Positions 23,509-33,395 of a DNA stretch of 64,000 nt are shown piece by piece (within the stretch, counting starts at the first letter, position 1; each line of letters opens with the position of its first letter). Under the pieces are notes generated by a model, which worked only from the letters and a program-made list of their open reading frames with translations, made no database searches and was not told the origin of the DNA. Source of the stretch: Cyclaneusma minus (Eukaryota; Ascomycota; Leotiomycetes; Marthamycetales; Marthamycetaceae). The DNA lies in the NCBI GenBank assembly GCA_037179335.1, contig JAKZHN010000046.1, positions 186,001-250,000 on the forward strand. Direction: 5' to 3'. The position numbers were made by a program, and so were the translations under genes.

Positions 23509-26500
23509 GGCTGCGGCTTGGGTCGTCTTGGTTCGCGACCGAGACAATTGGCAATCCTCGACTTGGACGGACAGACTGTCTTGGGGGTCGGACAAGAAGA
23601 CAGAAGTGCAGGTGTCTGGCGGGCGAGGGCGAAGTGTATATATGGACCCCGAGCCTTTGCACACTTCAATTCTTCGGGCGGCTCGCACCCACACCGATGC
23701 ACCGAACAAGCATGAAGCAGCACCAAGGGTACACCCTGGTCGGAGGATCAGGCCTGCGGTTTCTTAGCGTCTTGCTTGGATTACCGTGCGACGAGGCTGA
23801 AAAATAAGAAGAATAATCGGCCGACCGAGTAAAGTATCCGCAAGGTTTTGGTTCAAAAATGTGGGAGAAAATAATGATAGTCAATACAATTGAGGTGAAT
23901 GTCGATATACATGTTGCCGTCACCGCTCACTGCGGGCAGCCCGAAGTATCCGCGATTTCTTTCTCCATACTTTCCATCATAGAAGTGGGGAAGACGATTG
24001 AGTCTTTGTTGAGGCGACCGTTATTCCTTCCCGGGCTAATCCAGACCAAGCAGTTGCCTGGCTCGCACTAGTGCGCTTTGGGCCACTACGAGCTAGGCGC
24101 AGAGTTGACAGCGCCACACCCAGCCTATCTTACCAACACCAGCTGCGCGACTTAAATTGGCATCACGATGCCAATTTACTGCCAACGCGGTCCACGACAA
24201 GGCTGGCCAATAGTCGACCATCTGGGCGGCAAACGTGGTCGTCGTTGGCTCGGCCAGCGCGGACCAGAATTCCCAAATGCGGTCCTCAGCCTTCAAGACC
24301 AAAGGCAGATCCCCGAAGGGACTCCAGACTTCAAGTTTGTCATAGCCGCGGAAACCCCAATCCTACTGCTTATTCTCGGAGTGACCCGGCGTTCTGGCTC
24401 CCTGGTGAACTCAATGCTCGCTGGCCACACGTGCGTCACGGAAAGGCCATTTGGCTCCTGTCTCACCTTGGACATGCCACCATTCTGAATCTGATATATC
24501 TGGTCGGTGTTCGCTTGGCTCGGAGCTATCGTAGGGAAGCTTTTTCTCACGAAGCTTTCCCTCCGAACCTCCACAGACACGGGATCTGGCGATACCCAGC
24601 CGCTTACAAACGCGGTCATGTCGATGTTGCTGCACTCAGAAGGCCGACTCGAGGGTGAAAGAGAGGTTCGAGAGGCGACGTTGAAGGCGACCAATCAGCA
24701 GCTGGAAAAGCGCACGTGTGTTGATCTGTGCTTTCGTTTCGTTCTTGCCGGACAGGGGGGTGCGTCGATTGCATGCAGGCAAGTGGGAGACTGCGGGTGA
24801 GTGGGGCATTTGACGCGGGGCTGCGTCAAGACGTGCTACGACGTCGATTTTCAACTTCGAGGCGACTTCAATTTCGACGATTACCCAAGGATAGCTGGCA
24901 GCTCTAGTCCTTGACGCTGTCAAATGTTCAAAGTATCAAAAAGGTACATGTAATTTTGAGTTGTTTCAAGAAACACGGAAATCGACAAAGCAGGCAAGCG
25001 CCTAGAAGCATTTTAAGCTTCGATTGCGTTACCCTTGAAGACGCTGAGGTCCCCGAATAAAACCTTAAAGTGTCTGCACGCATTTCGCCCCCAAGCTGGA
25101 GGCAAGGACCGGCTCAACATATCTGCAGCCTGAGAAAAGAGAGTAACGAATATTCAAGAACTACCACAAAAAGACTTCCGATAGAGCGATGCAAGTCGCA
25201 GCGTCGCATTCAAAATCAAACCACCTTCGCATCCGCTTGATTGATGCTTTGATCCTTGCAAACCACCGTCACATCACGAATCTTATATTTGAGATCCGCG
25301 TCTGTCAAACCATCTGAGTGGTCGGTCCAGTCGTTTTTGCCAGCTCTCGATGCTTATTTATAGTTTCGCAGGGTCTTGGCCCTTTTCCAAAAGCCGACAA
25401 GAAGGTTTGAAGTTGAACTTGATCAACCGCTTTTAGAAGACTTCGGCGTCTTACTCAAAAGGGCGAGGATCCCTAAGTTCCGGTCTTACGACCGTTGGCC
25501 GGCCTCTTTAGCAGACGATGGCGGACTCGAGAGCCCAGCGCCGTCAATCACATAACGGCGTCGGCACGTGCAAAGCTATGGAAATTGGAAATGACCAGCG
25601 CCAGGAACCTTAGTTTCGGAGACCTTGGCGTCTCTTGGTTGCCACACGACAACAAAACATATGTTGAAAGAACCTGGAAAATGACAAATGGTGTCCCAGG
25701 CCAGGAACATGATCCTCTTCTCGACCCCATTGATCAAGACTCATCTCCGTATGCGAATTTGATGAGGAGAATACGGCGAATACTATACGATAAAGGAAGT
25801 TCCCCCCAATCCACGTGTTGTCGACCTTGGAGCGCCACCATTTCGACATCTTTACTACTGCTGCCGTCCTATGGTCTTGCACAAGAACACGCCCTCTCAG
25901 TCTTCTCAGCAAAAACTCCCAAGTTGCGTCCCGACATAGTCCATCGACCTCGGATACCATCGGGTTTCATATTCCAAGTCCAGTTATATGCCCTTAAGCC
26001 AAACCCACATCGTCCCTTCCAGACCTCCAGGTGCGACGACGTGTACAGGCAAATTCCGAACAGATTGACCCGACGGGGTGGGAGTACGGGACTCGGCAAG
26101 CAAGTGCTTTCTGCAGCCACGTTGACAAATCGCGGCCTTTGACCCTATTCGAGAGATCTGAGATCTCATACCCTGCCTGTAGGTTGTGAATAGTTGCTTC
26201 TTTTGTCCCGCAGCCACAATATCGCAGCGACAATCTGTCTTTGCCCTTCTTGGGAAATCTGCGCCCGTGAACAGCTGGTACATCCACATTTTTTTGTTTC
26301 TAGCATCAGCCTTGTCAATGCAGCTATATTCTCCGACGCAAGTACCTCTCTTTTATTTGGTCAATTTCAATAAATTTTCAGGCTCACGGATCCGCAACTA
26401 GTGGGTGATCATTCGTGAAGGCCCATCCGAGCCAACGACATGACAGCTTGCGGCAACGTGCGCGCTTGAACCCCAGCAAGAGGTAGGTAAGCGCGGGATA

Positions 26501-29040
26501 CGACGCCCAAGACCCAAGTGTTGCCTGTCATGGACAAATGAGATGTCTTGTGGTCGATGTGGCGATATGCAGTTATGAGGCGTGAAGAAGATTGCTACAG
26601 ATTCATTTGCGAGCATTGTAAATGTCATGTTTTTGGCGGTCATGTCGCCGATATCTCAGGGATCTCTCATACGTCGGAAATGCTACATATAGTACTTGTC
26701 TCCATAGTGGATCACATGCAGTAGCGATGCGTCCTTGTGGGCCTATTGATGCAGCGTTTCCTGACCCCTCCTCCATTGGATGTCTCTGCTCCTTCGGCCT
26801 GCTTAGAAACTTCACGTATTACAACACTTGAAAGCAAGATAGGCTTACAGCCTTACATCAAGATGCATACAACGCCTTGGAGATCAAGCAAACCCCCCAC
26901 GCAGCGGCAGACTGGCAGCTGCATGCCCGAGAATCTGATGTCAAGGCAGACCACGATGTCTCATACACCTCACGACTATCTACACAACAAGTTTCCTGAG
27001 CTTCCCAAGTCGAATGAGCCCAACGGATCGACCTACGAGTCCAGGCAATGATTATCACCTCGCATGGCTGATCAGTCCGCAGCATTGAAACTACTGGTCC
27101 CTCCCATCCTCGCAAGAATCCTCTACTCGGGCCTTCCGCCAGAGCCCCGCCACAGCCTGATACACCTCTCAGGGGGGCCTGTTCAGACATCCACTCGCAT
27201 GGCAGCTGGAGAAACGGAACATCGTCAGATCATAGCTGCAGAGTGCAGAACTTATCCCTGTTGCAGGAATGCAGCACTCGAAAGAGCAGAGACTGCAGTG
27301 CAACTCTTCCACCCGCCTTCCGTACATTGTTCTGCGGTCATGCCGCTCTGGGCTCCAGGCTCCAGCCACCAGGCGGAGAATTGCTACTTTGAGCTGCTCA
27401 GGGGTCGGGTTGCGGTCGGACATCGCCTGTGCTTCCTGATGAGATGAACGATGTTGTATGGCTTGAGACTGGAGTTGTTTTCTGCGGCACAGTTGCTGCG
27501 TGATGTTCTTCTTTCCGCATTGGAAGCGAGCTGCTTTTTGTCATATAAAAAGAAGCGGCTGTGGTCTTCATAGTTCGAGTGAACTCGACCCCTGGGGAAC
27601 TTCGCTGGCCCTCATCACTCGATCATGCGGCATTTTTCTTCAAGTGAAAGCATTGCCTTGCAGCCCCCCTATTCCCTGGCCCGGGCATAGCCGAGCCAGG
27701 CGCCAGATACCCCTTGTCTTTTGCATATTCCCGCATTTAAGAAATACAAATAGTTATCAGATCCGAAACTTCTGTGGACCAGCAACTTTGAACAGCAGGT
27801 GGCTCTTACATGTATTCCCTTAATTCCCTTGATTCCGTTACCCCATAGCAGCCCCAATCCCCTCTTCTGCTGCCTGCACATTTCGGAAGCTGAGCGGAGC
27901 ACTGGTGCCATAAGTATGCACCATACCCTGTTTTCGTCTGTTCGTCCCCTGTTTTTTCGTCTGTTCGCCTTCTTCACATACATACGAGGACCCGCTCAGC
28001 CTTACAGCTTAAAGCCTTAAAGTCTCCTATCAGTTCAGACGGGTCCCTGAAATTTACATAAAACATTCGATATTGAGCGGCGAGTATACCTTCAGTCCCC
28101 GGCTGGATCCATATTTGGAAGATCCGCTGCGGCGGCCGCGCTGAGGGCGCAAAGAAGACCTGGACTTCAGGGCTACTTCCCGATGGTCAATGCCGGCGAT
28201 CTTTCGGGCATAGCGAGTGGTGCGACGCTTTAATATATTATGTCTGCTAGTGTCGGAAATCTTCAGCAGGTTCAGCTTCGGGGCTTGTTCCGAATCCTCG
28301 ATATATAGAAGAAAGCAGTGGCATAAAGCTCGTATGATTCCATATTTTGAGAGAACAAGAAGGGCAAAGACCAGCAGTAGCGCACCTGGCGGCGGCTATC
28401 GTGTGTTTTGGGAAATTATCATCAAGACCCTGACAACGAAGGGAGTGCGCCTAGCATAGCCCGAGAATGCCGCAAGTGCAGCTTCCGTTGTCGTTTTCTG
28501 CGTGCTGAAATCGAACTTGGCGTGTAAGCTACCCCCAGAGATCGTACGGGTCAAGAAATAAACACAAGGCTATGCATGGGTGTTTCGAAGGAGTGGCGGA
28601 AGCTGTTGGAAGTTGGGAATCGAGAAATGGCTCACACTGATGTGTGCTGAATTGTGCCGGGAAGTCGCTCGAAATACCTATGTGTGGCAGAATGGAAAGG
28701 TCTTTGGTAGCCGGGGGGAGACTGCATCTTTGTAGGCTGTCAGGCTCTATGACTAGCATGAATATATGCCAGTATGTTGTTGTGCCTGGGAACATCAGGA
28801 GTTTCCATTCAATTACTTCCTGTCTGCAGCCAGCCAGCGTTGGCATTCCGCGCAGAGACTCGACTTTCGCATATGGGACGTGAGCACAGGCGCTTCTTGA
28901 TAATTTGATTCAATGTATACAGTCAAACTGGAAAGGGACGTACTTTGTATCCGAATTTTTAATTTGGTCTTTGGCATTGTTTAAATTTCGAAGAGCTTTT
29001 GAGTCTCACCTCATTAACAGTTTCAATGTTGGCCGCGAAG
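23509..29040. other. 5.5-kb stretch without a recognisable gene
   Basis: The first 400 bases are the transporter promoter. Two CACGTG hexamers, the core bound by Pho4/NUC-1-type factors, occur at 24428-24433 and 24713-24718, about 0.9-1.2 kb upstream; their use is only inference. The longest frames (for example 24071-24658 and 25495-26142) lack domains, are overlapped by frames on the other strand and have no splice or codon signature. A short direct repeat, TTTTCGTCTGTTCG, occurs twice near 27938-27972. The sequence may be a decayed element, long non-coding transcription or simple spacer. Confidence 0.5.
24154..24177. repeat. Perfect inverted repeat, 11-bp arms
   Basis: AAATTGGCATC and its exact reverse complement GATGCCAATTT are separated by two bases. 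Such a compact dyad could bind a dimeric factor; no adjacent gene start is closer than the transporter at 23508. Confidence 0.6.
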
Positions 29041-29285
29041 TCGTGGCATATTGGGGGGCAGACGGGAAGACTAGGTATATCTACAATTAAACGCATCCAT
29101 CTTGTATTAATAAGTGAATATGGCAGTGGCCTAATTGGCAACGGTGTCCGGCCTTAATTGGCAACGGTTATCCCGGCCTCGTCCCCATATTGGCGTCTGG
29201 CGGTTACCCCGTCCAGGCTTTTTTTTTAGTCAGAACCCTGCGGGTTCGAACTTCGACCTGTCTTTTCCTAAAATCTTTTTGCTTT
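29041..29285 (+). mobile_element. SINE-like tRNA-derived repeat, family A (copy A3)
   Basis: Same subfamily as the minus-strand copy at 15520-15758, with GTGGCATATT, then TGGCCTAATTGGCAACGG, ATATTGGCGTCTGGCGGTT and GCGGGTTCGAAC. It carries a short internal duplication of AATTGGCAACGGT. Nine consecutive Ts lie between the A-box and B-box, which would terminate Pol III. It sits just downstream of the flavoenzyme gene. Confidence 0.75.
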
Positions 29286-29419
29286 TTTTTCGCCTTTCTT
29301 TTCAATTCGACCTTTTTTACCTTTCACATTCTTTGTGGCATTCTATCCTCTTATATATTGGGCTGGAGCATCGGATTCGCGAACTATCATTGTTTCAGTA
29401 TTATTCTATAAATTTGGCA

Positions 29420-30753
29420 TTAGGCGCCCAGCTCCTGAACATCAGCACTCGTTCGATTTCCTATCATCATCTCAGCCATAACCTTCCCCGTTCCCAGACT
29501 CAGTGTAATCCCCCACGGTCCATGCCCCGCGGCCAGCCACACTCCTCCATCACCACCGCCTCTTGTTCCCTTCCCATTGCCCAAGTCGCGATCCTCAATG
29601 CGCGTCAAGATTGGCGTTCCCCTCTCCGTTACCGGTCTAAAACACAGTCCCTCTTTTAGCACCTCCAGATCGTTTTTATCGCTTTCATTCGCAAGCAGAT
29701 TGTTCGCTGTCTCCTTGAGCTGAGAGATGGATGATTGCTGTGGTCTCGACGCAGTGGCTAGGTTGGGCAGAGGGATGAAAGATGAGTTGACGCCTGCGAT
29801 GTAGATCTCGCCTCCTACGCGGGCATATAGCTCGGGTGAGTAGGCAGTTTCGGAGGTGTATATTGCGTAGATGGGCTTCTTCGCATTCTCGTTTTGGGCG
29901 CCTCCTTCTCCGCTCACGTCTGACCAACGTGGAGAACGAACGAGCAACGAATGACCTGCGAGTGATGAGATAGGGATTTTGAGAGGCGAAGAGGGAAAGA
30001 GGGAGCAGAAGACTTCGGGAGACCAGGCGCCTGCTGCGATCAGGAGGCGCGTGCATGGGACGTCGGTTTGGGTGCTGTTGTTTGTGGAGAGGATGCGGAC
30101 GCCTGAGAGTTCGTTGCGGATGTCGTAGTGGAGGCTGGAGGCTTTAGCTGGGTGGTGCAGGATCACACCTTTCTCGGTCAAGTGGTTGAGGAGGAAGTGG
30201 CAGAGCTTTCGAGGATCTCTGGTTTACTCGCGTCAGACTCTCATTCATGGTTTCGGATGAACAAGGGCAAGGAAGGAGCTACGAACACAATTGCTGTACT
30301 GTCTTCTTCTCCTATCATCTCTAGACTATCGCCTTCTCCACGATTCAACCAAAGTGGCCCCTCATCGCCCTTTTTCTCAGCTTTTACAGCGCCAGATGCA
30401 GCTTCCACCCGACTACCACCCTCTCTGAACCAAATATCATTGCCGGTTTTCTTCTTGCTCCGTTTCTTACCAGGCGTGTAGCTGACAGTTGTGCTTCGAG
30501 CATAGCCCCATTGTCGTTTGCCATCAAACAGCTTTGCTAGCTTGGCGTGTTCATCAAAGCTCAGGGCTCCTAGAGCAGCTACTGGAGAAGCGAACCAGTC
30601 TTTGGCCAAGAACCCTCCAGCAAAGCCGGAAGCAGAGGCAAATAGAGTAGGTGAAGGTTCAACGAGGTGGATTGTGGACGGGAGTTGCGATTGAGACAGG
30701 TAGTAGGCTGTGGAGAGGCCAATTATGCCTGTTCCAAGGATCACGGTGGACAT
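29420..30753 (-). CDS. FAD-dependent oxidoreductase, DAO superfamily
   Basis: 421 residues from exons 30753-30287 and 30218-29420, separated by a 68-nt intron; the join gives TAIVDPRKLC. The N-terminus is a Rossmann beta-alpha-beta with GTGIIG (STVILGTGIIGLSTAYYL), followed by the FAD ribose acidic residue in HLVEPSP and by ASGFAGGFLAKDW. Near the C-terminus GGGDGGVWLAAGHGPWGITLSLGTGK is the second FAD-contacting block of D-amino-acid oxidase-like enzymes. It probably oxidises an amine or amino acid; a relation to yeast Tda3 is possible. An in-frame ATG at 30855 would add 34 residues, but the Rossmann fold normally starts at the chosen ATG. It is divergent from the reductase at 31105, with 351 bp between starts. 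Confidence 0.86.
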
Positions 30754-31104
30754 GTTGAGGGATGTCGAGACAGAGAGTCTGTAGAGAGAGTAATGACAGA
30801 TGCGAGATTCTGAAGCAAGGAACAAGGAGATAAAGCGCAGAGAGAGGGACTTCATGTGAGATTCAACCTAGCTACTTCCATTGGTAGGGGATTTCGAGGC
30901 ATAGATGTGCGCAGTTGCTCCAAGTCCAGTATATATAACTTCAAGTTCAAGCTGCAGATGACGTTGAACGTTCCTGGCGATCTCGGCGGGGTGAATTTGC
31001 CCCACTAAAACTTGCAGAATGCAGATATCAATAATCGTGCTGACCCTCGATCTCGTCCAACATACTCACCTCAGAATACAACCAACGGTCCGCTTCATCC
31101 CAAA
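30754..31104. promoter_or_regulatory. Divergent promoter shared by flavoenzyme and short-chain reductase
   Basis: 351 bp between two start codons on opposite strands. A TATATAA-like sequence lies at about 30933. No known operator was identified. Co-regulation is an inference from the arrangement. Confidence 0.5.
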
Positions 31105-32110
31105 ATGGCTTCCCCGAAATCGATAATCCTCACGGGCGCCTCCCGGGGCATGGGCCTTGCAATGTCGCACTTTCTTCTGAAAGCAGGCCACAAACTGCTT
31201 CTTGTAGCACGCACTCCTGCACCACTAGAAAACTTGAAAAAGGAGTATCCGGGCCAGGTCGAGGTTGTGGCTGCTGATATGGCCGACTTCTCGGTGGGTG
31301 TTGTTATTTTCGTTGCGTATGTCTGAACGGAAAATATCTTCGTTTAGATGTTGGACTTTCGTTTTTCGTCCTGAAACCCAGCACATACTGACTCCCACAG
31401 ACAAGCAAAAAGATCGTTGACACAGCATTGAGCGCCTTCTCCCAAATTGACGGCCTGATCATCAACCACGGCACCCTAGGCGCCGTCAAGAGAATCGCCG
31501 AAGCCACGGCAGAAGAGTGGCGCTCTACATTCGACACCAACTTCTTCAGTACAATCGCCATCGTAAGTAGACCCTCATCATGCTTCCATGACCCGCGTCC
31601 ATTGATTTCCCGGAAAGTTAGCACGCTGATAATCGATAATGCCAAAGGTCCAAGCAACTCTCCCCTCCCTGCGCAATTCGAAGGGTAAGATCGTGCTTGT
31701 ATCTTCCGGGGCCTCCACGGGAACCTATGCTACTTGGGGCGCGTACGGTGCGTCGAAGGCGGCTATGAATCACTTGGCAATGACACTAGCTGTTGAGGAG
31801 CCGGAGGTTACGACGGTGTCAATAAGACCGGGTGTGGTTGATACATCGATGCAGGAAGATATCAGGAACGTGCACTCGAAGTTTATGGATGAGAAGGATA
31901 CGAAGAAGTTCGGTGGCCTGCACAAGGAGGGGAAGCTGTTGAGACCGGAGCAGCCGGGGAATGTCATGGCGAGGTTGGTACTCGAGGCAAGCAAGGATTT
32001 GAGTGGGAAGTTCTTGAGGTATGTAATATGGCTTTCATTTCTAACTATAGCGGCGCTGACAAATGTACAGCTGGAATGACAAAGAGCTTGAACCGTATCA
32101 AGACATGTAG
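31105..32110 (+). CDS. Short-chain dehydrogenase/reductase, Irc24/benzil-reductase-like
   Basis: 253 residues from exons 31105-31293, 31401-31562, 31648-32018 and 32071-32110; the sum is in frame. Classical SDR features in order: TGASRGMG cofactor loop near the N-terminus, the NHG motif in LIINHGTLG, the catalytic serine in VLVSSGAS, YGASK (YxxxK) and the SIRPGVVDT stretch. The basic residue in the TGASRG loop favours NADPH. The size and layout match the small yeast YIR035C/YIR036C reductases, which reduce aromatic diketones; the true substrate is unknown. It converges on the snoRNA host gene, whose transcript would end near this stop codon. Confidence 0.9.
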
Positions 32111-32199
32111 GCCTGGAGAAGCTGGATGTACCGTTGACCTTCATAGACGTTAGCAGTGCATCGAGCAAGATTGTAGAAAACAGAAGATATGGATATTAG

Positions 32200-32290
32200 C
32201 TGCTTCAGATGAAAGATGAAAAGACTCAAGTTGTATCCGCATTACAGAAGTTCTGGTATTAGCATGGAATGTTTTTCGCATCACTAGCAG
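32200..32290 (-). ncRNA. C/D box snoRNA in host intron 3, predicted 25S rRNA guide
   Basis: Terminal stem CTGCT (32290-32286) pairs with AGCAG (32204-32200). The C box is GTGATGC (32284-32278; consensus RTGATGA) and the D box CTGA (32208-32205). The element upstream of D is antisense to GAAAGATGAAAAGA (14 nt, plus strand 32211-32224). As far as I recall, that sequence occurs in fungal 25S rRNA in the segment that vertebrate U26/U81 guides target. The fifth-base rule points to an adenosine of GGAAA. Confidence 0.75.
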
Positions 32291-32438
32291 GGGCCAAGGC
32301 AGAGACAGGAAGAATGGTTCCTTACCACGAGCGATGAATTGAAAACAGCTGTCGTAATGAGCCTCGGGGACTGCAGAATTCTCTTGTCAGTGACTGGGTA
32401 CTGGCAAGTATTGAAGAAACGCTCCGGCCATCGCGCGT

Positions 32439-32530
32439 CCACCATGTGTATCAGGTAATCGAACCAAAGTTTGTTCGTCATAGAAGATCGGTATTTGATA
32501 GTACAATGTTTGCTCATCATGAAATGGTGG
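32439..32530 (-). ncRNA. C/D box snoRNA in host intron 2, predicted 18S rRNA guide at D'
   Basis: A 7-bp terminal stem CCACCAT/ATGGTGG (32530-32524 with 32445-32439) encloses C box ATGATGA (32520-32514) and D box CTGA (32454-32451). Internal C' is ATGACGA (32481-32475) and D' is CCGA (32491-32488). Directly upstream of D' lies the antisense of TATTTGATAGTAC (13 nt), which I recall in filamentous-ascomycete 18S rRNA near position 110. That is close to the region methylated at U116/U121 in human 18S. Confidence 0.78.
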
Positions 32531-32669
32531 GACTGGATGGTCGAGGAATCGAGATTGAGGTACTCACGAGCTCGGCACGCGACAGGAAGCTGCTTCGGAT
32601 CCTAAACAGAACTTTTGGTGGTCAGCACAGTGTCACGCACAGTGTCTTTGCAGAGGCAGGCAGAGGAGT

Positions 32670-32765
32670 TGAAGATCAGAGAGTCCGTTTGGAAAGACAG
32701 GTAAATCACCACGAAGGCCGCAGCCCGTTGGTAAGTTTGGGGCGACACGAAAATTCATCATGAAA
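32670..32765 (-). ncRNA. Probable C/D box snoRNA in host intron 1, target unknown
   Basis: A perfect C box ATGATGA (32761-32755) and a D box CTGA (32679-32676) are 75 nt apart. The D box is 74 nt before the 3' splice site, like its two neighbours. No terminal stem next to the boxes and no rRNA complement was recognised, so the call rests on boxes and position. Confidence 0.5.
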
Positions 32766-33010
32766 AGAGTGAATGGGTTTGGGAAGAGCGAGTGGGCGCA
32801 CTTACAATTGTTAGTCAAGCGCTGAGCTGACCATGAGCTGCGATGGCAGCACGATGGCGTGGCGGAGGATTTTGCGTTTCTCGCTGGTGTTGGCGAGAAA
32901 AGATTGTGGAGGAGAGCAGTGGACGCCGAAATAATTTTGGAGAAAAAGGTGGCCGAGCTTGGGCCACCTGAACTTTGGCGCTAGTGGAGCCGCCCTTCGT
33001 GGTCACCATA

Positions 33011-33395
33011 GAGTATGTTGTTCTGCGCAGGGCGCACTGCAGCCAAAAGTGCTGTTCTTATTTATTATTAAACCGAACTTGAAAGAATAAGGCCTGTAGT
33101 TAGCTCTTTCTAGTTATTGGAGAAGGGCAATCTATTTATTCGAATCGTGCTTAATAGAAAAGATTTTCAAATATCACAAACAGGGCTGATCTGCAGGCAA
33201 GGAACATCATTCAGCCGTGGCCGCGTCGCGCCTGTCCCTTACTTCTGGTACATAAACGGCGTCGAGGACCTTCGAAGAAAGGCTGCCGTTGCGTTCCCTT
33301 CTATATTTCTCGCTCGTTCCCTCCGTGCCTTCTGGGCAATAATACCGCAACATAGCGTACCGCGGGGCTCTACTGCTCTCCGGACCTAAGAAGCC
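33011..33395. promoter_or_regulatory. Divergent intergenic region between snoRNA host gene and NC2-beta
   Basis: About 385 bp separating two divergent transcripts. No specific site was recognised. Confidence 0.4.

Larger units (their letters stand above)
32120..33010 (-). ncRNA. Non-coding snoRNA host gene with three introns
   Basis: Minus-strand transcript inferred from three consistent introns: 32805-32602 (GTAAGT...GTGCTGACC...TTTAG), 32567-32371 (GTGAGT...CACTGAC...CTGCAG) and 32325-32139 (GTAAGG...GCTAAC...GAAG). The internal exons are only 34 and 45 nt, and the reading frames do not continue through them. Each intron contains one C/D snoRNA candidate with its D box 61-74 nt before the 3' splice site, the spacing usual for intron-encoded C/D snoRNAs. 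A 64-codon frame in the first exon (33009-32815) has no recognisable homology. The 5' end and polyadenylation site are not determined. Confidence 0.72.

Noticed and set aside
24071..24658. 195-codon plus-strand frame near the transporter promoter
   Set aside because: Composition is random-like, frames overlap on both strands, and no splice sites or domain are present.
25495..26142. 215-codon plus-strand frame in the gene desert
   Set aside because: It starts at a non-ATG codon, has no domain, and several minus-strand frames overlap it.
32815..33009. 64-codon minus-strand frame starting MVTTKGG
   Set aside because: It lies in the first exon of the snoRNA host gene, ends before the donor site and does not continue in the spliced transcript.
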